Source: Symsagittifera roscoffensis (taxonomy: Eukaryota; Xenacoelomorpha; Acoela; Convolutidae). From it: a stretch of DNA of 64,000 nt. Position numbers and translations under genes: made by a program. The notes below the pieces were generated by a model. The model was not told where the DNA came from, ran no database searches, and saw only the letters and a program-made list of their open reading frames with translations. Shown here piece by piece: positions 20,080 through 31,421 of this stretch; the stretch's first letter is position 1; every line of letters begins with the position of its first letter. The stretch is from assembly GCF_963678635.1 (NCBI RefSeq), contig NC_087064.1, positions 44,081,159-44,145,158 on the forward strand, written 5' to 3'.

Positions 20080-21935
20080 CTGGGGGACGCGAAGTTCTTC
20101 ACGACCTTAGATTTGGGTTCGGCGTTCTGGCAAGTGCCACTCCGAAAGCAAGATCGTGAGAAAACGGGTTTCACGTGCGAGCTGGGATTGTTCCAGTGGA
20201 AGAGGATGCCGCTCGGATTGTGCAACGCGACGGCCACATTCCAGCGACTGATGGCCCAGGCACTCACGAGTGGGACAAATAAATACGGTAATCTCATCAT
20301 GTGTTACGTCGATGATGTCGTGATCGCAACGCCAACCTTAGAGGATCACATAGAGAGGTTGGATGAGGTGTTTACTTGAATGAAGCAGGCGGGTCTGAAG
20401 TGTAAACCCTCAAAGTATGAGATCCTCAGAGACTCCATAAAGTATCAAGGCCGCCTGGTGGATAAGCCTAGAGTGAGACCAGATCCCGAAGCGGTCGAAG
20501 CGGTTTTGACCTGGAAGGCTCTCAAGACAGATACACAACTGATGAGCTTTATTTGGTTTGCTAACTATTATCGGGAGTTCGTCAAGGGATACGCCGACAA
20601 GATATACCCCATGCAACAGTTGATGAGAAATAAAGGCAAAAAGTTCACTTGGACTGATGAGGCACAAATTTCATTTGAAAACATTAAACGTGAACTTTGC
20701 GAGGCACCAGTCCTCGGCATGCCAACAGAGAAGGGGATGTTCGTGTTAGACACGGATGCATCAGTAGTTGCGATATCAGGCATACTTCACCAGGAGCAAG
20801 AGTGGAACGGGAGAACGGTTCTCCGTCCAATAGCCTACGGAAGTAAGGTTTTGAGCGATATCGAGATGAAGTATGGCGCACCAAAAGCGGAAATCTTCGC
20901 GGTGATCACTTTCAGGGAAAAAACAGGGCCTACTTGGGGAGTGCTCCTTTCAAGTTGCGTGTGGATAATCGTGCCCTTGCCTGGCTGAAAACCCATTTGA
21001 TGGACCAAAGTTATATTGGTCGTTGGATCGTGCGCCTGGATGGATACCACATGATCATAGAGCACCATACCCGTGACAAGCATCAGAATGCTGATAGCCT
21101 CAGTAAAAAGACAGAATTCTATAAGCGCTTCGATGAGAAGCAGGCTAACCAAGCGGATATCAAAGACGGGTTTTCATTCCTAGACAAGGGGACCTACGAC
21201 AAACTTTCACTCACTAGATGGCTGGATAAGTCAGGGCACCCTTTACCAGGACACCCTGAGTTTCCAGTGGAAACGGCCGCTGAGATAAAGGTTTTAGTCA
21301 GGGGTGAACCCGTTCCGCTGGATCTGCTAGTCCGATCCAATCTGGTACAGCAGGAGCTTACCAGGTTGGGTATAAACAGCATAGCTCTGTTAAATAGGAC
21401 GGTGAACGTGGCGCCGGACGTCATGGGGAAGCTCCGTGACTTGCTGGATAGGGAGGTTGATAAGCATGATCGTGAATGGATGGAAACCATGCAGCGATTG
21501 ACCGTCACTGAGAAAACGGAGAAGAAGCCAGTGATCATTCGCGGTCGCGATGTGGAACAGGATTGCCGGTCTATAGTGAACCACCTGATGACCTCAACGC
21601 CGAAGGATGTCTTGTTGAGGACTTCGTTCGCAGAACGTGGGAAATCTACCCCGTTCCAAGTCACTGAAGAAGTCAGGGTCAAGTCGAAATCCAGCTTCAC
21701 GAGAAAAGGACATTTCACGGATGCAAAAGAAGAGTACGAGCCGAGCTCAGATTGTTCTTCCGGGGACGAGACAATGTCCGGGGAGTCAGGCACCTTCGGG
21801 CCCGTGCAGGACGTTTTGTCCGGTGAGAGATTGTTGAGACAACCAAGGGATAAAATGTTGTCCGGGGAGTTGGATTCAAAGCGATCAAGTTTTGTCCGGG
21901 GCGTCGAGAAACATCACAGACAGATTGGAACATGA
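20080..21935 (+). pseudogene. RT-RNase H and spacer, element C
   Basis: RT from LGSAFWQVPL to the YVDD box (about 20305), then TGA at 20377. RNase H starts at VLDTDASVVAISG (about 20745), is frameshifted near 20915 by a lesion also present in D and E, and continues in the frame 20934-21935 with QNADSLSKK. The spacer keeps MSGESGTFG and VLSGERLL repeats. A deletion at about 22065 removes the region before SGQLNVIKTYLK. Confidence 0.8.
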
Positions 21936-22067
21936 TGGTGTGGAATCATTCGGCTCAAGTGATGACTCGAGGACTCAGTCCTGGGACAACACATCTGAGA
22001 CCACTTCCAATTCTGATGTATCGAAGATTGCGATTCATTCCTTGTTGGTGGACTGGAAGCAGCGATA

Positions 22068-23886
22068 ATGAGCGGGCAATTAAACGTGATAAAGACGTAT
22101 CTGAAAGCCAGATACCGGCTGTCGGACCTCCTAAGGGCTCAACAAAATGACAGAATGACGAGCAATCTGAAAAGATGGATCGAGAATGGAGCACCTGACA
22201 AAGGAGATTTGGAAGAAGACAGCTATAAGATCTTGAAGCAGTTCTACCTGAAAAGAAACGATTTGTTGTACCTGAACAAAGACGGAATCGTAGCCTGTAA
22301 ACGTAAGAGGAGGACAAGGTCCTTTACAAGTACAATTCGGTAGTGTTACCACAGTTTTACCAGACTGAGTTGCTCTTTCGTGGGCCATCAAGGTTTGGAC
22401 AAAGTGTACAACAGGATACAGAAACGATTCGAATGGCCTGGTTCGATTCGAAGAAGGCTTGTGAAAATTGGATCTCTGCATGCTTGTCGTGTCAACAGGC
22501 GAAAGACCCCAGGAAACTAAGATTCCCTCTGCAGTCAATATAGTCATCGGGATTCAATGAAGTAGTGCAGATTGATCACCAGAAGATATGTATGATAGCC
22601 ACGGGCTACAATCAGGTGCTAGTAATGATTGATCATTTTACGAAATATGCAGAGGCAGCAACCTGCATGACAGCATCAGCGGAAGAAACATGCAATCACT
22701 TGATATATGTGTGGATAGCGAGGCACGGCTGCCCCATCACATTCCAATCGGACAATGGCAAAGCATTCGTGGGTGATCTCACGAAGGAGTTAATGAAAAG
22801 GTCGCAGGTAGCACAGGCCCACTTGACCACTTATCACCCGCAAACGAATGGCCTAGTCGAGAGGCAAAATCGCACGCTGGTATCCATGTTGAGAGTCTAT
22901 TGCTCACGCTACATGGATGACTGTGATATACACTTGCCGCAAGTGATGGGTGCTTACAACAGCACAAAGCATTGCACCACGGGAATAAGTCCGCATATGA
23001 TGCTAACGGGTCACGAAAAAGCGCTTCCGTTGACGTTTTCTACCCTGAATATGAGGGGAAGAGGACAGCACCTCAAACGTACGTGCGGGATGTTATTAGA
23101 AGACAGCAGGACCTCAATGACTTATGCAGGAGGAACACGCAACAGGCGCAAATTAGACAAAAAAGGAGGTTTGATAAAAGGACTGCCGATGCAAAAGCCT
23201 ACTCAGTTGGCGGTTACGTCTGGGTATTCCAGGAAGTAGTTCCACCAAAAGGAACCAAAAAATTATTTAAAAAATGGCGTGGCCCATTTCAAATAACAGA
23301 AGTGCACCAAGGAGGTCGGTTTTATCCAATGAACAAAGGAAGAGCAGCTCATTACGAAAACATCAAACCGAACAATGCCTCATCAGAGGACTGGTGCAAC
23401 CCAGCGGACATGCAAGAGGGAGACTATTTGATAGTGGGTCCTGCTTGTGAGGTGAATGAAAGAGGTACTCGAGACAAAAACGACGGAAATGAGGTGGTGG
23501 ATGATTGCGATCTACCACTGGACCTGGAGTTGACCGAGCAAGTAGAGGTGGACGACGAAACTCTACCTTATGCCGAAGAGGACTGGGACTGCCCAGAACA
23601 AACTGAAGTTGACAAAGAAATACAACCTGACTTTCATCTCACCATGGAGACACGCCAGAGCAAGAAAGGAAGGAGCAAGAAAAAGTACAACCCGTATGGC
23701 GAGGATTTCGTCATAGACATGATAGTTTTAAGTGATTTGATGGACTCGCTGGTAGGACTGGATGAAGTAACAGTGCCAAGAGAGATCGACTTGGTAAATG
23801 ACATGGATCAGGATTTGATTGACGATCGCTCCGAACCAGAAGTAGAGTTCGAAGCAGAGGTGGAGCAGACTCATGAGCAAGAATGA
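22068..23886 (+). pseudogene. Integrase and acidic tail, element C
   Basis: The pre-integrase helix (22068-22343) is followed by a zinc region damaged by a small deletion (22380, the His-x-His part is lost) but keeping CLSCQQAK. The core is intact for the triad: MQIDHQK, FQSDNGKAF and HPQTNGLVERQN. The frame shifts at about 23045 into the one starting at 22972, which carries the GPFQITEVHQGGRF motif and the acidic tail to TGA at 23884. Confidence 0.8.
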
Positions 23887-24584
23887 GAGGTGGAGGTGAA
23901 GCAGACTCATGAGAACTTGCGAGTGCTCGAATGACTCCACGATCTGCCGGCAGATCCTAAAGAGACAATCTTGTCGATAAAGACGGCATCAAATAAGTCA
24001 GCCATGACAACACCGAGTCCAGCTGGGTCGCCCCAGATGGCCCTCTACGCGTTCCGCAATCCAACCTCGGTCTGCTCGACTTTGGGCGATCGACGGGGAC
24101 GTCGATGGATATTTTTGTCCGGGGAGCGGGGGTAGGACTCACCCACGCCGAAAACTTGATCATTAAAAAATTGAAATCGGCAAGGGAAACCAGAAAACTG
24201 GAAACGGAAGGCGAGAACGCTAAAAAGACACCTTCTGGACGAGTTTTTGAATCTTATTTTGACCTACCGAACCCTTATTTAAACAATATCATCATAACGG
24301 ACAGCGATTTCATACTCACGGAACATACATGCGCTATAGCGATAACCGCAGATGTAAGCTTCAAAACAGCACTAGCGGCTGACTTTAAAAGTACAAGAAT
24401 ATCGAGTTTTTATGGAAACAGAGGCCTGGTGTGGGAGGGATGATAGCGCTGCCCCCTGTTGCATCACAGATACCAGATAAATATTTGTGTTTCCTGGTTA
24501 CTAAGGCCACTGATAGGCAATACGTAAATCCAGAGAGCTTGGCATTAGCCTTGACTCGACTTATGGGTTTTCTGGTTGAGAGAG
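23887..24584 (+). pseudogene. Tail and N-terminal part of macro domain, element C
   Basis: After two small frame changes the frame from 24105 reads MDIFVRGAGVGLTHAE, a charged helix, and then without a break the macro-domain start (IITDSDFILTEHTCAIAITAD, then AADFK). Tail and macro domain are in one frame here, which shows that the macro domain belongs to Pol and is not a separate gene. A one-base loss near 24393 and TGA at 24441 interrupt it; the remainder of the domain is at 48212. Confidence 0.6.
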
Positions 24585-24589
24585 GAGTG
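24585..24589. repeat. Target-site duplication GAGTG, left copy
   Basis: GAGTG directly before the LTR end TAACATTC; the second copy is at 48212-48216. The same region of the macro domain in element A (near 35625) has this site once, without an insertion. Confidence 0.85.
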
Positions 24590-25436
24590 TAACATTCGCC
24601 CAAATACTACACAGCGACGGAGCGTAGGAAAAGTACCTATTAACGACTGGCAGGCGTCAGTTACCTTAATCCTACTGGCTTTTCACCGTCTCGACCTTGC
24701 CAGTTGATTTTCTGGTCTGTTTAGGGCAAAGTAAAAGTTACCATTTTTAGGCCATCAGTCAAACTACTTTTGATCAGCTTTCGTTTACATGCGAACACAA
24801 CCACATAGCTGAGTCTCGGATCCTCAGACTACGTGATTGTCATTAAAAACACGGCTCGAACAACCTATTTTAATATGTTTTTTTGTGACAGTTCTATATT
24901 AAATCCATTGGAGATGGATTGACCCTTTCCTCTTTCTAGCTGCTCATATTCTGAAATATCAAACAATAACGGTGTTAATTAAGAGATCTATGACATTCCA
25001 GCAGCTATAAAGTTAGTTTATACAGTCCCTTCACATAGAACAGTCTCTGGGGGACCAAGCCTCCGCTCCCGTAATATTCCTGAGATAACGCTCTTATCTC
25101 CTCCAATTTGTGTCCCGGGAGGGTTCCGTGGTATATTTCTTCCCCCACTGAAGCCTCCTTCTCCACCAATATCTGTTGACAAGTGTCTTATCGTGCGTTG
25201 TTGCCACGATAAGAGGCTTCGTGTTTTCCGTCTCTGGTACGACTGTTTTTCACTATATCTGTCGTTGTTCTTATTTTCGTTAAAAAATAAAAATTTTAAA
25301 ATATTTAATAATAAAAATAAAAATTTTAGAATATTCCGACCCTCCTTCGCAATACTTTTTCATCAATAAGGCCTTTAGTCGTTCTTTTTTTACGTCGCCG
25401 GAAAGTTGTGCTGTGCCAGTCTGGCAGAATGGCACA
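24590..25436 (-). repeat. 3' LTR of element A
   Basis: 847 bp, on the minus strand TGTGCCATTC...GAATGTTA. It aligns with 47329-48211 except for a block at about 25279-25330, where an A/T-only stretch replaces the sequence shared by the 5' LTR and the B LTR. The end TTA is not the usual CA but is confirmed by the flanking GAGTG. Confidence 0.9.
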
Positions 25437-25460
25437 TACTCCCCGGACAAGTCTCCATCA
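25437..25460 (-). promoter_or_regulatory. Polypurine-tract region of element A
   Basis: Directly upstream of the 3' LTR the minus strand reads GATGGAGACTTGTCCGGGGAGTA. The GGGGAG purine block is the likely plus-strand primer, although it is short. The 12-mer TTGTCCGGGGAG also occurs several times inside the coding region. Confidence 0.6.
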
Positions 25461-26181
25461 ATGTCCCTATTGATCGCATAACACCGGGTTATCGTCAAGT
25501 AGTTATCCAGTTTTCTACCATCAATCTTACAAATCGCATAAGAAAATGAAATTTATCTACCCCACCTCAACTCACTACGTGTTCACAAATGGCATCGTAC
25601 TACATTTCACTGCCTTTCAACACTTTCACAAAATTTGCACCATGAGGAGTGTCCTAGATAAAATTTCTTTTCTGACTACTTACGTCGTCTTGCCATAAAA
25701 CTTCTTTTCGCTCTTTGTGATTAAAAAGTGGGACGTGGCACGGCCACGCACCCGTTAAAATTAACTTAACGTTACTCACCAAGTATAATCAGTCATTTAT
25801 GCGGTCCTTTCAATATTAAAACTAAGAAACTCTGTGGCCAGGAAAGTTCTTGAGTTACCCACCCTTCCAGAGCGAGTTTACTCAAACTTACCATGTCGCC
25901 ACACAGTGAATTTGTGTCTTACACAGGTTAAAAACTTCAGTCGTAAATAAATAGGTAAATATACTCACCTAGGTTCCTCATATACATACATAAATAGCCA
26001 TAACTAAAATCAACAATTTCAACAATTTTAACAATTGCAACATTATAGTTTGGTCTGACCAAACTAGATCAAAACAAAAAGTTTCAGAAGTTCAATAATC
26101 AAAACTTGGTTGATTGGTTTACGTTTTAACACACAAATACAATCAAGTTTTCTCTCTTTCTCTTCTCTTCTTTGGTCATCT
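25461..26181 (-). other. 3' non-coding region of element A
   Basis: About 720 bp between the last ORF and the polypurine site, AT-rich, no ORF of note, no repeats seen. Confidence 0.6.
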
Positions 26182-28269
26182 TCACTCCATCACTTCTCCA
26201 TCCTGATCTTCGCTGTCTTCCAACACTTTCTCCAGCATGTCCATGGAGTTGCGGGCCGTGCCCCAACTCTCCTGTTCAAACAGCCTCGGTTTGCAGCAAG
26301 GTAGCAAGTCCACATTCACCTTCTGCTCCCGGTTCCTGCAAAAGCTGTTGTGAAGACATAGGCTCACGTTTCGTTCTAGGTCGGCTCTTAAGACCTCTTT
26401 CTTCTCATCCTCAGTAACACAAGGCGCTCCAGCTACCCGCTTCACCGCTGTGGTGACCGCGTTTCTGTGCGTCAAGAAAGCTCTCTTATAGGCTCCTGGT
26501 CCTATATCTAGCTGGAAAGATTGATAGGCTTCCGTGTTCCTCGACATGTGACGCTTCGCGCGTTCATACATCCATGATGTCATCACTGCACGGAACCAAG
26601 GCATCAATCTTTGCCTTGACCATATTCTTTCAATGGCTTTAGGTATCCTCAGAACCTTGCAGGTGGTTCTAAAAAGATCCAATTCACGACTCATCTTCAC
26701 ATTGCTCAGCTGCTCAGGAGTCGGCACGGCCGTCTCCTGCTCATTTGCGTCGGCGTTAGCCTCCAGCCATCTCACTGCCAGCATGGCACTAACCACCACG
26801 ATTGACACCTGTTGATTCTGATCAGGTAACCCAGTAGAGTACAACTCCTCCACGTCCCATACTAGCATTAGATTCCCGCGTTTGGGGTACCACAACGTCT
26901 GCGCCAAGCAGTGGCAAGGATACTCCCCATGGGTTCTCACTATGTTCCTTCGGGTCCGATACCCTGAGATTCCCAGCAACGGTTCCACCTCCATCAGAAT
27001 TCTATGTAAGTCGTCTTTTTCTTCTATTGTGGGGAATTCAGTGGGTAGGGCTCCACTCGCTTTCTGTTTCTGGAACTCACTCACATTGCCTTTGTTCAGT
27101 CTCATGAACTCTTCACCCACAACGTCTTGCAACTCGCTTTCGGATCTCTTCGGGACTGCCTGAAAGATCTTTGCCACCAAGTCATATGACCTTTCCGACA
27201 TTCTGGCCAACCTCACGCACTGTGGCACAGAGAAAAGTTGGTCAACCAACACTTGTTGCGTCCTCGCATCCATTACCACCATGTGCGTAGGATACTTGCT
27301 ATTACAGTATGGCGCGGAGCTTGAACCCACCATATATTTTGAACCAGTAGGTCTGTGATAGGCTTCACTATCCTTCAGATTCATTTCATTTTCTAGAGCT
27401 TCTCGCCAGCCCCCAATCTTCTGCTCTGTCTGTAACGCTCCAGGGAATACCTCCACGCTGAGGGACGTCACTAGCTCATGGGCACGTTCTAGGCGCTCAA
27501 GCGATTCTATCGAACTCGTCATGCTACAAAATCCCAGGGCTGTGATCAAGCTTACGTCTGTCACCCCATGGCAGTCTGCGACCAACTCCATGGCACTCTT
27601 ATCTGACATGCTCAATCTTCCGTACAATCGTGCCAGTTGTCGATGCTGCTCGCTCAGCGTAATCAGGCAGTGTCCCAAGTTGCAAACATGCCCTTCCATC
27701 CTACTTTGTTGAGCCAAGCATGTGCCTTGCTTCAACCAATCGCTCGATGGACTTTCCTCAGGCAGCTCCGTGGATGGATTGCTCTTCTGCTTCGTCAACT
27801 TCATGGCCAGCAGATGGTGTATCATGGCCAGATCATGTAGACTCACGTCATCATCCCGGTCTAACACGACATCCACTGTCATGTCCCAGATTAAGCCGGC
27901 GTTATGATGAGGACACCACGAAGGCTTCATGAGTTCCCACATCGTCACTAGACTGGTTTTCAAGGGACCGTCCCAAGAACCACAATCAAAACTCACTTGC
28001 CCCTTTAGCTCGGGAACCGAGGGTTCGACCACTCGTTCTTCCAAGATAATTCCCAGCTTGGGTTGTTCCACCATCAGCATCCCAGTTTCTTTAATACGTT
28101 CAACCCAGAAATCGAGTATTATGACTTGCTCATAGTCGAAGTACGCTTCCCTGGCTTCTTCATTCACGAAGGGAATATACGCCATCCCCGGTATGCCAGA
28201 CACATATTGGAACGACTTCAGTTTCCCTAGTCTTGCAAACTCTTTTTGTCCTCTGACCGCTTCAATCAA
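26182..28269 (-). CDS. Unidentified 695-residue ORF, end of downstream block
   Basis: An open frame of 695 codons (TTG at 28269; the frame is open from 28284) ending just before the 3' non-coding region. The first ATG lies 28 codons in, at GIPGMAYIP. The frame overlaps the preceding ORF by 8 bases in the +1 frame, so it may be reached by frameshifting or a one-base change may have split a longer protein. I recognise no domain. Visible features: a His/Cys-containing patch (WCPHHNAGLIWDM), a mid-protein segment with YGRLSMSDKSAMEL, a hydrophobic patch VSIVVVSAMLAVRWL, a basic helix KAIERIWSRQRLMPWF, and an acidic C-terminus. No signal peptide or clear membrane anchor. The length without stops suggests recent constraint. 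Confidence 0.75.
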   Translation of the reverse strand: MIEAVRGQKEFARLGKLKSFQYVSGIPGMAYIPFVNEEAREAYFDYEQVIILDFWVERIKETGMLMVEQPKLGIILEERVVEPSVPELKGQVSFDCGSWDGPLKTSLVTMWELMKPSWCPHHNAGLIWDMTVDVVLDRDDDVSLHDLAMIHHLLAMKLTKQKSNPSTELPEESPSSDWLKQGTCLAQQSRMEGHVCNLGHCLITLSEQHRQLARLYGRLSMSDKSAMELVADCHGVTDVSLITALGFCSMTSSIESLERLERAHELVTSLSVEVFPGALQTEQKIGGWREALENEMNLKDSEAYHRPTGSKYMVGSSSAPYCNSKYPTHMVVMDARTQQVLVDQLFSVPQCVRLARMSERSYDLVAKIFQAVPKRSESELQDVVGEEFMRLNKGNVSEFQKQKASGALPTEFPTIEEKDDLHRILMEVEPLLGISGYRTRRNIVRTHGEYPCHCLAQTLWYPKRGNLMLVWDVEELYSTGLPDQNQQVSIVVVSAMLAVRWLEANADANEQETAVPTPEQLSNVKMSRELDLFRTTCKVLRIPKAIERIWSRQRLMPWFRAVMTSWMYERAKRHMSRNTEAYQSFQLDIGPGAYKRAFLTHRNAVTTAVKRVAGAPCVTEDEKKEVLRADLERNVSLCLHNSFCRNREQKVNVDLLPCCKPRLFEQESWGTARNSMDMLEKVLEDSEDQDGEVME

Positions 28270-28276
28270 CTCTCGG

Positions 28277-31200
28277 CTACACTTTCAATTCTTTGTTGGA
28301 ATATCTTCTCGCCTCTTCCAACTTGCGATAGCTTTCCATATCATTCGACTCCTTGCTTGGCACAGTCAATGGCATGTCCTGATAAAGTTCCAGGAGTGCC
28401 CTAAGGAAGTTCTTTTCACAATCAACTTCCTTTTGCCGAATGATCTTTATGCATTCTCCCAAAACAGGAGTGGGGATACGATCCACCACGAACCTGACAA
28501 AGCAAAGGGCATCCTTACGCTTAGCCCATGCTATCGCAGAATTGTCTTTCGAAATCAACGCTCGCAGAGCTTCCATCAACTCCAGTTCCTGTTCCCGTGA
28601 TTTCGAATCATTACTGGCTTCATACTCCTCTCTCTTGATGCCCATCAAGCACCAAGCCAACCGTACTTGCAGATCAGTTCTCACGCAAGGATGAGCCAGG
28701 TATGCCGCCACCGTAGTAGATGCATGCATCGCCTCGTCGAAGTATCTCTGGAGGGCCGCCCTCCAGGAGATTTCTAGCAATTTCTCCAATCCGACTTCGT
28801 TCGCTTCAGAGGACATTACCGTTCCGTATTCTTTTCGATTTAAGTTCGAATTCTCCGTGAGCTCTTTCAGATATTCCTGCATGACTCGCTTCTCGCTCCA
28901 AGCCATCAGGTGCCCTCTCGCGGAGTTCCTCGCTTTTAACATCTCCACATAACCCTCTGCCGGATCTCCCATGTGGACCGATTCCGGCACAGTTATTCGA
29001 CTGTACTCGACCACGTCGAGTTGTCCTTCCAGTTTCAACTTGGCCATGTTGATTCGCGAGGGTCTATAATCTTCAAGTCCTCCAGATCCACATTGACTGA
29101 TGATTTCGATTTCTAACTTAGTGTCTGCCAGGGTTCGCGCCGTCTTCTTCGACCTCGTGGCGGTTATGGTCAGACCTGCCAAGAGCATAGGGGGTATCAG
29201 GTTTTCTTTTTCTCCCCCGACTGGTGTCGCACCATCTCCTTGCCCGCTCTCGCCTGAACGACCCGCACTAATCAGAGAGGTCACCACTGTCTTGGCTTTT
29301 GACTTCGCCACCCTCTGGTTCACGACTCGACTCCCTGACTTTCCTTTCAGTCTCTTCAGCCCTTTTTTGACTCGTCTAACAAGCAATTTCTTTGTGCCCT
29401 GCTGATCATCGGCACTGTCTTCTGTAACTGACTCGGTCAGAACATCCGACTCCATGGAGTTCACTATTTTCTCCAGGACCTCACGCATGATGGGTTGATT
29501 CAATCCCACCTTCATTATGGACTGTGTCCCATATCGTCGTATCACGTCCCATGATTTTTCCATGAAGTTCACTCGGCTCCAGGTTGCTCCTGTCTTGCCT
29601 TCCAGTTCCATTTGATATCTTTCCCATTCCTCTTCTGGTAACGTACTGAGGAATGATATCTTCATTGACTCCTCGATTTTCCTCCTCCTCGGTGATTCAT
29701 GAAGCAGTCTCTGCGGATCCCTGCTTCGGCACTCTCTAGCCTGGCTTATTGGGTCCATCGGAGATAGATCGGCCGACGCCTCCTTTGTAGGAGACATGAA
29801 GGACGAGGGTGCCATCAGCAATAAACTCCCATCGACTTCCCCATCGTCGTCTTCACTGAACCGGTATTCTAGCAAGTCCCTCTCCAACGCTCCTAGATCG
29901 GTCTCTCCCGGTTTTTCCGTCTTACTTCCGGTCTCGTCATCGTTATCGTCCTGATCCATCAATTCATCGTCGTCCGCATCAGGTTTCGGCTTGGGTCCCG
30001 AGGGTCCTTGTCGTGCGTCTGTGCCCGAATCCGGCCGAGCCGGTACGGTCATGTCTCCTGCGTGATAAAACAATTCATCATCCACCAGGAATTCTACTAA
30101 CTCCTCGCCATGTGGAGCCAGGTCTTCTATCGTTATATATGAGCCTCCTGACCACTTCAGTCTCGATAAGTCATCCGTGGGAGAATACACTTCGTTCCAC
30201 GTTTCAGCCGAGACCTCTGGTCTCCTGGAGGGTAGTGCCTTGATCTTTTTCCTGCTCCAAGCATCAGGGAATGAGAAGTCAAACGTGTGCGCGGCGGCAG
30301 CGTTCCAGCTGATGAAGCGCGGCTCCATCCCTTCACTCCACTTCAGCATTCTCTTCTCTGCGTCACGAGCTGCTCCGATGCGAGGGGCAATGATGGGAGA
30401 TGTGACTCCCAACAACATCCTCCTTATCGGTGGATATCGAGGGCATTGGTCCGGCAGCGGCCTGAACCCAGGAAGCCATGTTTGCTGATTCTCTTTCGCG
30501 TGTGTGTAGGCTCCTGGCAATTGAGGTACTCTCACAGCCTCTCCGGTATCTTTCACCACTGGTCTCAAATTCCAAAGTTTTGGGTTAAACTGGATGTGGG
30601 ACAGATCCTCACGGCCCATTCGGCACTTGAAGTGGTTGTTGAAGTCCATCAACACCCAGCCTGGCTCTGCTATTCTTCCGAACAGCCTATCGTCGCTAGC
30701 CAGCCTTCTCAGTTCACTCTGATCTACCCAATTCAGCACGGAACAATCCACGACTGAGACCAGGTTGACATAAAACACCGAATTCCTGTATGCCTTTACT
30801 TGTACGTCCGGGAACGCGAAAGTTATCACCGGTCCATACACCACTGTGACGAATTCCCGCAGTCCGTGGACCAGAGCCAACGGATCGATCCGCATCATGA
30901 CAGCCAAGTCTGTTAGTAAAGGTATGCCACAATACTGCTTACATTCGCCTGCGTTCGTCGCCACCTTGTCTTCTCCCGTGACGCTTCTGTTCTGTTGCAA
31001 GAGGTATTGAAGCAGGAGAGTCCTCCAATCCTTCATCTTCCTGAGCGAGGCGGTTTCCAACTGCGCATTGAACTCGCGACTTGTTCCCAGGAGTTGTTCA
31101 GGGTAACACAACAGCACAAGCAAGTCACCCAGTCGATCGTAGGTCATGGCAATCAGAGTCAGGAGTCCATCCAATCTCAAATCTGCCAACGCTTGGGTAA

Positions 31201-31420
31201 AGAGGTTTGCCGGTCCTTTCACAAAGTTTTCATGACCAAATGTCACGTATAAGGCTAGCACCAGGCCAATCAATAACTTCCTGATGTCCTTGACGAAACT
31301 CGCGGTCAGGTTCCTAGATGCCTTCGGATAGCACGTCGATAGGAAAGATGGCGTCCATCCCACTCCCATTCCACCCAAGATAGCATCTGATCGTTCATAC
31401 TGTGCCTTAGTGGCCAGCAC
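28277..31420 (-). CDS. Unidentified 1047-residue ORF, downstream block
   Basis: An open frame of 1047 codons ending in TAG at 28279-28277. The first codon given is GTG; the frame is open from about 31465 and overlaps the preceding ORF by about 44 bases in +1, with no ATG before GGMGVGW. The N-terminal half (about 1-450) looks globular, with KLLIGLVLALYVTF near residue 47, FVTVVYGPVITFAFPDV, and PGFRPLPDQCPRYPPIRR. Residues about 460-545 are acidic and probably disordered (PDADDDELMDQDDNDDET). A basic Ser/Lys segment follows near 690-730 (KKLLVRRVKKGLKRLKGK), then a helical C-terminal third. No known domain is recognised. A structural protein is one possibility, by position only. Confidence 0.75.
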   Translation of the reverse strand: MLATKAQYERSDAILGGMGVGWTPSFLSTCYPKASRNLTASFVKDIRKLLIGLVLALYVTFGHENFVKGPANLFTQALADLRLDGLLTLIAMTYDRLGDLLVLLCYPEQLLGTSREFNAQLETASLRKMKDWRTLLLQYLLQQNRSVTGEDKVATNAGECKQYCGIPLLTDLAVMMRIDPLALVHGLREFVTVVYGPVITFAFPDVQVKAYRNSVFYVNLVSVVDCSVLNWVDQSELRRLASDDRLFGRIAEPGWVLMDFNNHFKCRMGREDLSHIQFNPKLWNLRPVVKDTGEAVRVPQLPGAYTHAKENQQTWLPGFRPLPDQCPRYPPIRRMLLGVTSPIIAPRIGAARDAEKRMLKWSEGMEPRFISWNAAAAHTFDFSFPDAWSRKKIKALPSRRPEVSAETWNEVYSPTDDLSRLKWSGGSYITIEDLAPHGEELVEFLVDDELFYHAGDMTVPARPDSGTDARQGPSGPKPKPDADDDELMDQDDNDDETGSKTEKPGETDLGALERDLLEYRFSEDDDGEVDGSLLLMAPSSFMSPTKEASADLSPMDPISQARECRSRDPQRLLHESPRRRKIEESMKISFLSTLPEEEWERYQMELEGKTGATWSRVNFMEKSWDVIRRYGTQSIMKVGLNQPIMREVLEKIVNSMESDVLTESVTEDSADDQQGTKKLLVRRVKKGLKRLKGKSGSRVVNQRVAKSKAKTVVTSLISAGRSGESGQGDGATPVGGEKENLIPPMLLAGLTITATRSKKTARTLADTKLEIEIISQCGSGGLEDYRPSRINMAKLKLEGQLDVVEYSRITVPESVHMGDPAEGYVEMLKARNSARGHLMAWSEKRVMQEYLKELTENSNLNRKEYGTVMSSEANEVGLEKLLEISWRAALQRYFDEAMHASTTVAAYLAHPCVRTDLQVRLAWCLMGIKREEYEASNDSKSREQELELMEALRALISKDNSAIAWAKRKDALCFVRFVVDRIPTPVLGECIKIIRQKEVDCEKNFLRALLELYQDMPLTVPSKESNDMESYRKLEEARRYSNKELKV

Positions 31421-31421
31421 G

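Larger units (their letters stand above)
18109..24589 (+). mobile_element. Element C, 5' portion (interrupted by element A)
   Basis: A tandem neighbour of B on the same strand: partial gag, cut protease, RT, RNase H, spacer, integrase, tail and the first part of the macro domain. It is cut at 24589 by the insertion of A and resumes at 48212. No LTR lies at its 5' side; it begins at the same pol-to-gag junction that starts unit G at 62249. Confidence 0.85.

Noticed and set aside
24590-25436. The 24590-25436 / 47329-48211 / 7898-8779 repeat as a DNA transposon or separate repeat family
   Set aside because: Orientation, target duplications, primer site and polypurine side all fit LTRs of the gag-pol family.
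26182-31420. Long unknown ORFs as an RNA polymerase, capsid or envelope protein
   Set aside because: No GDD-type motif, no signal peptide, no clear membrane anchor or fusion-peptide pattern; no function assigned.
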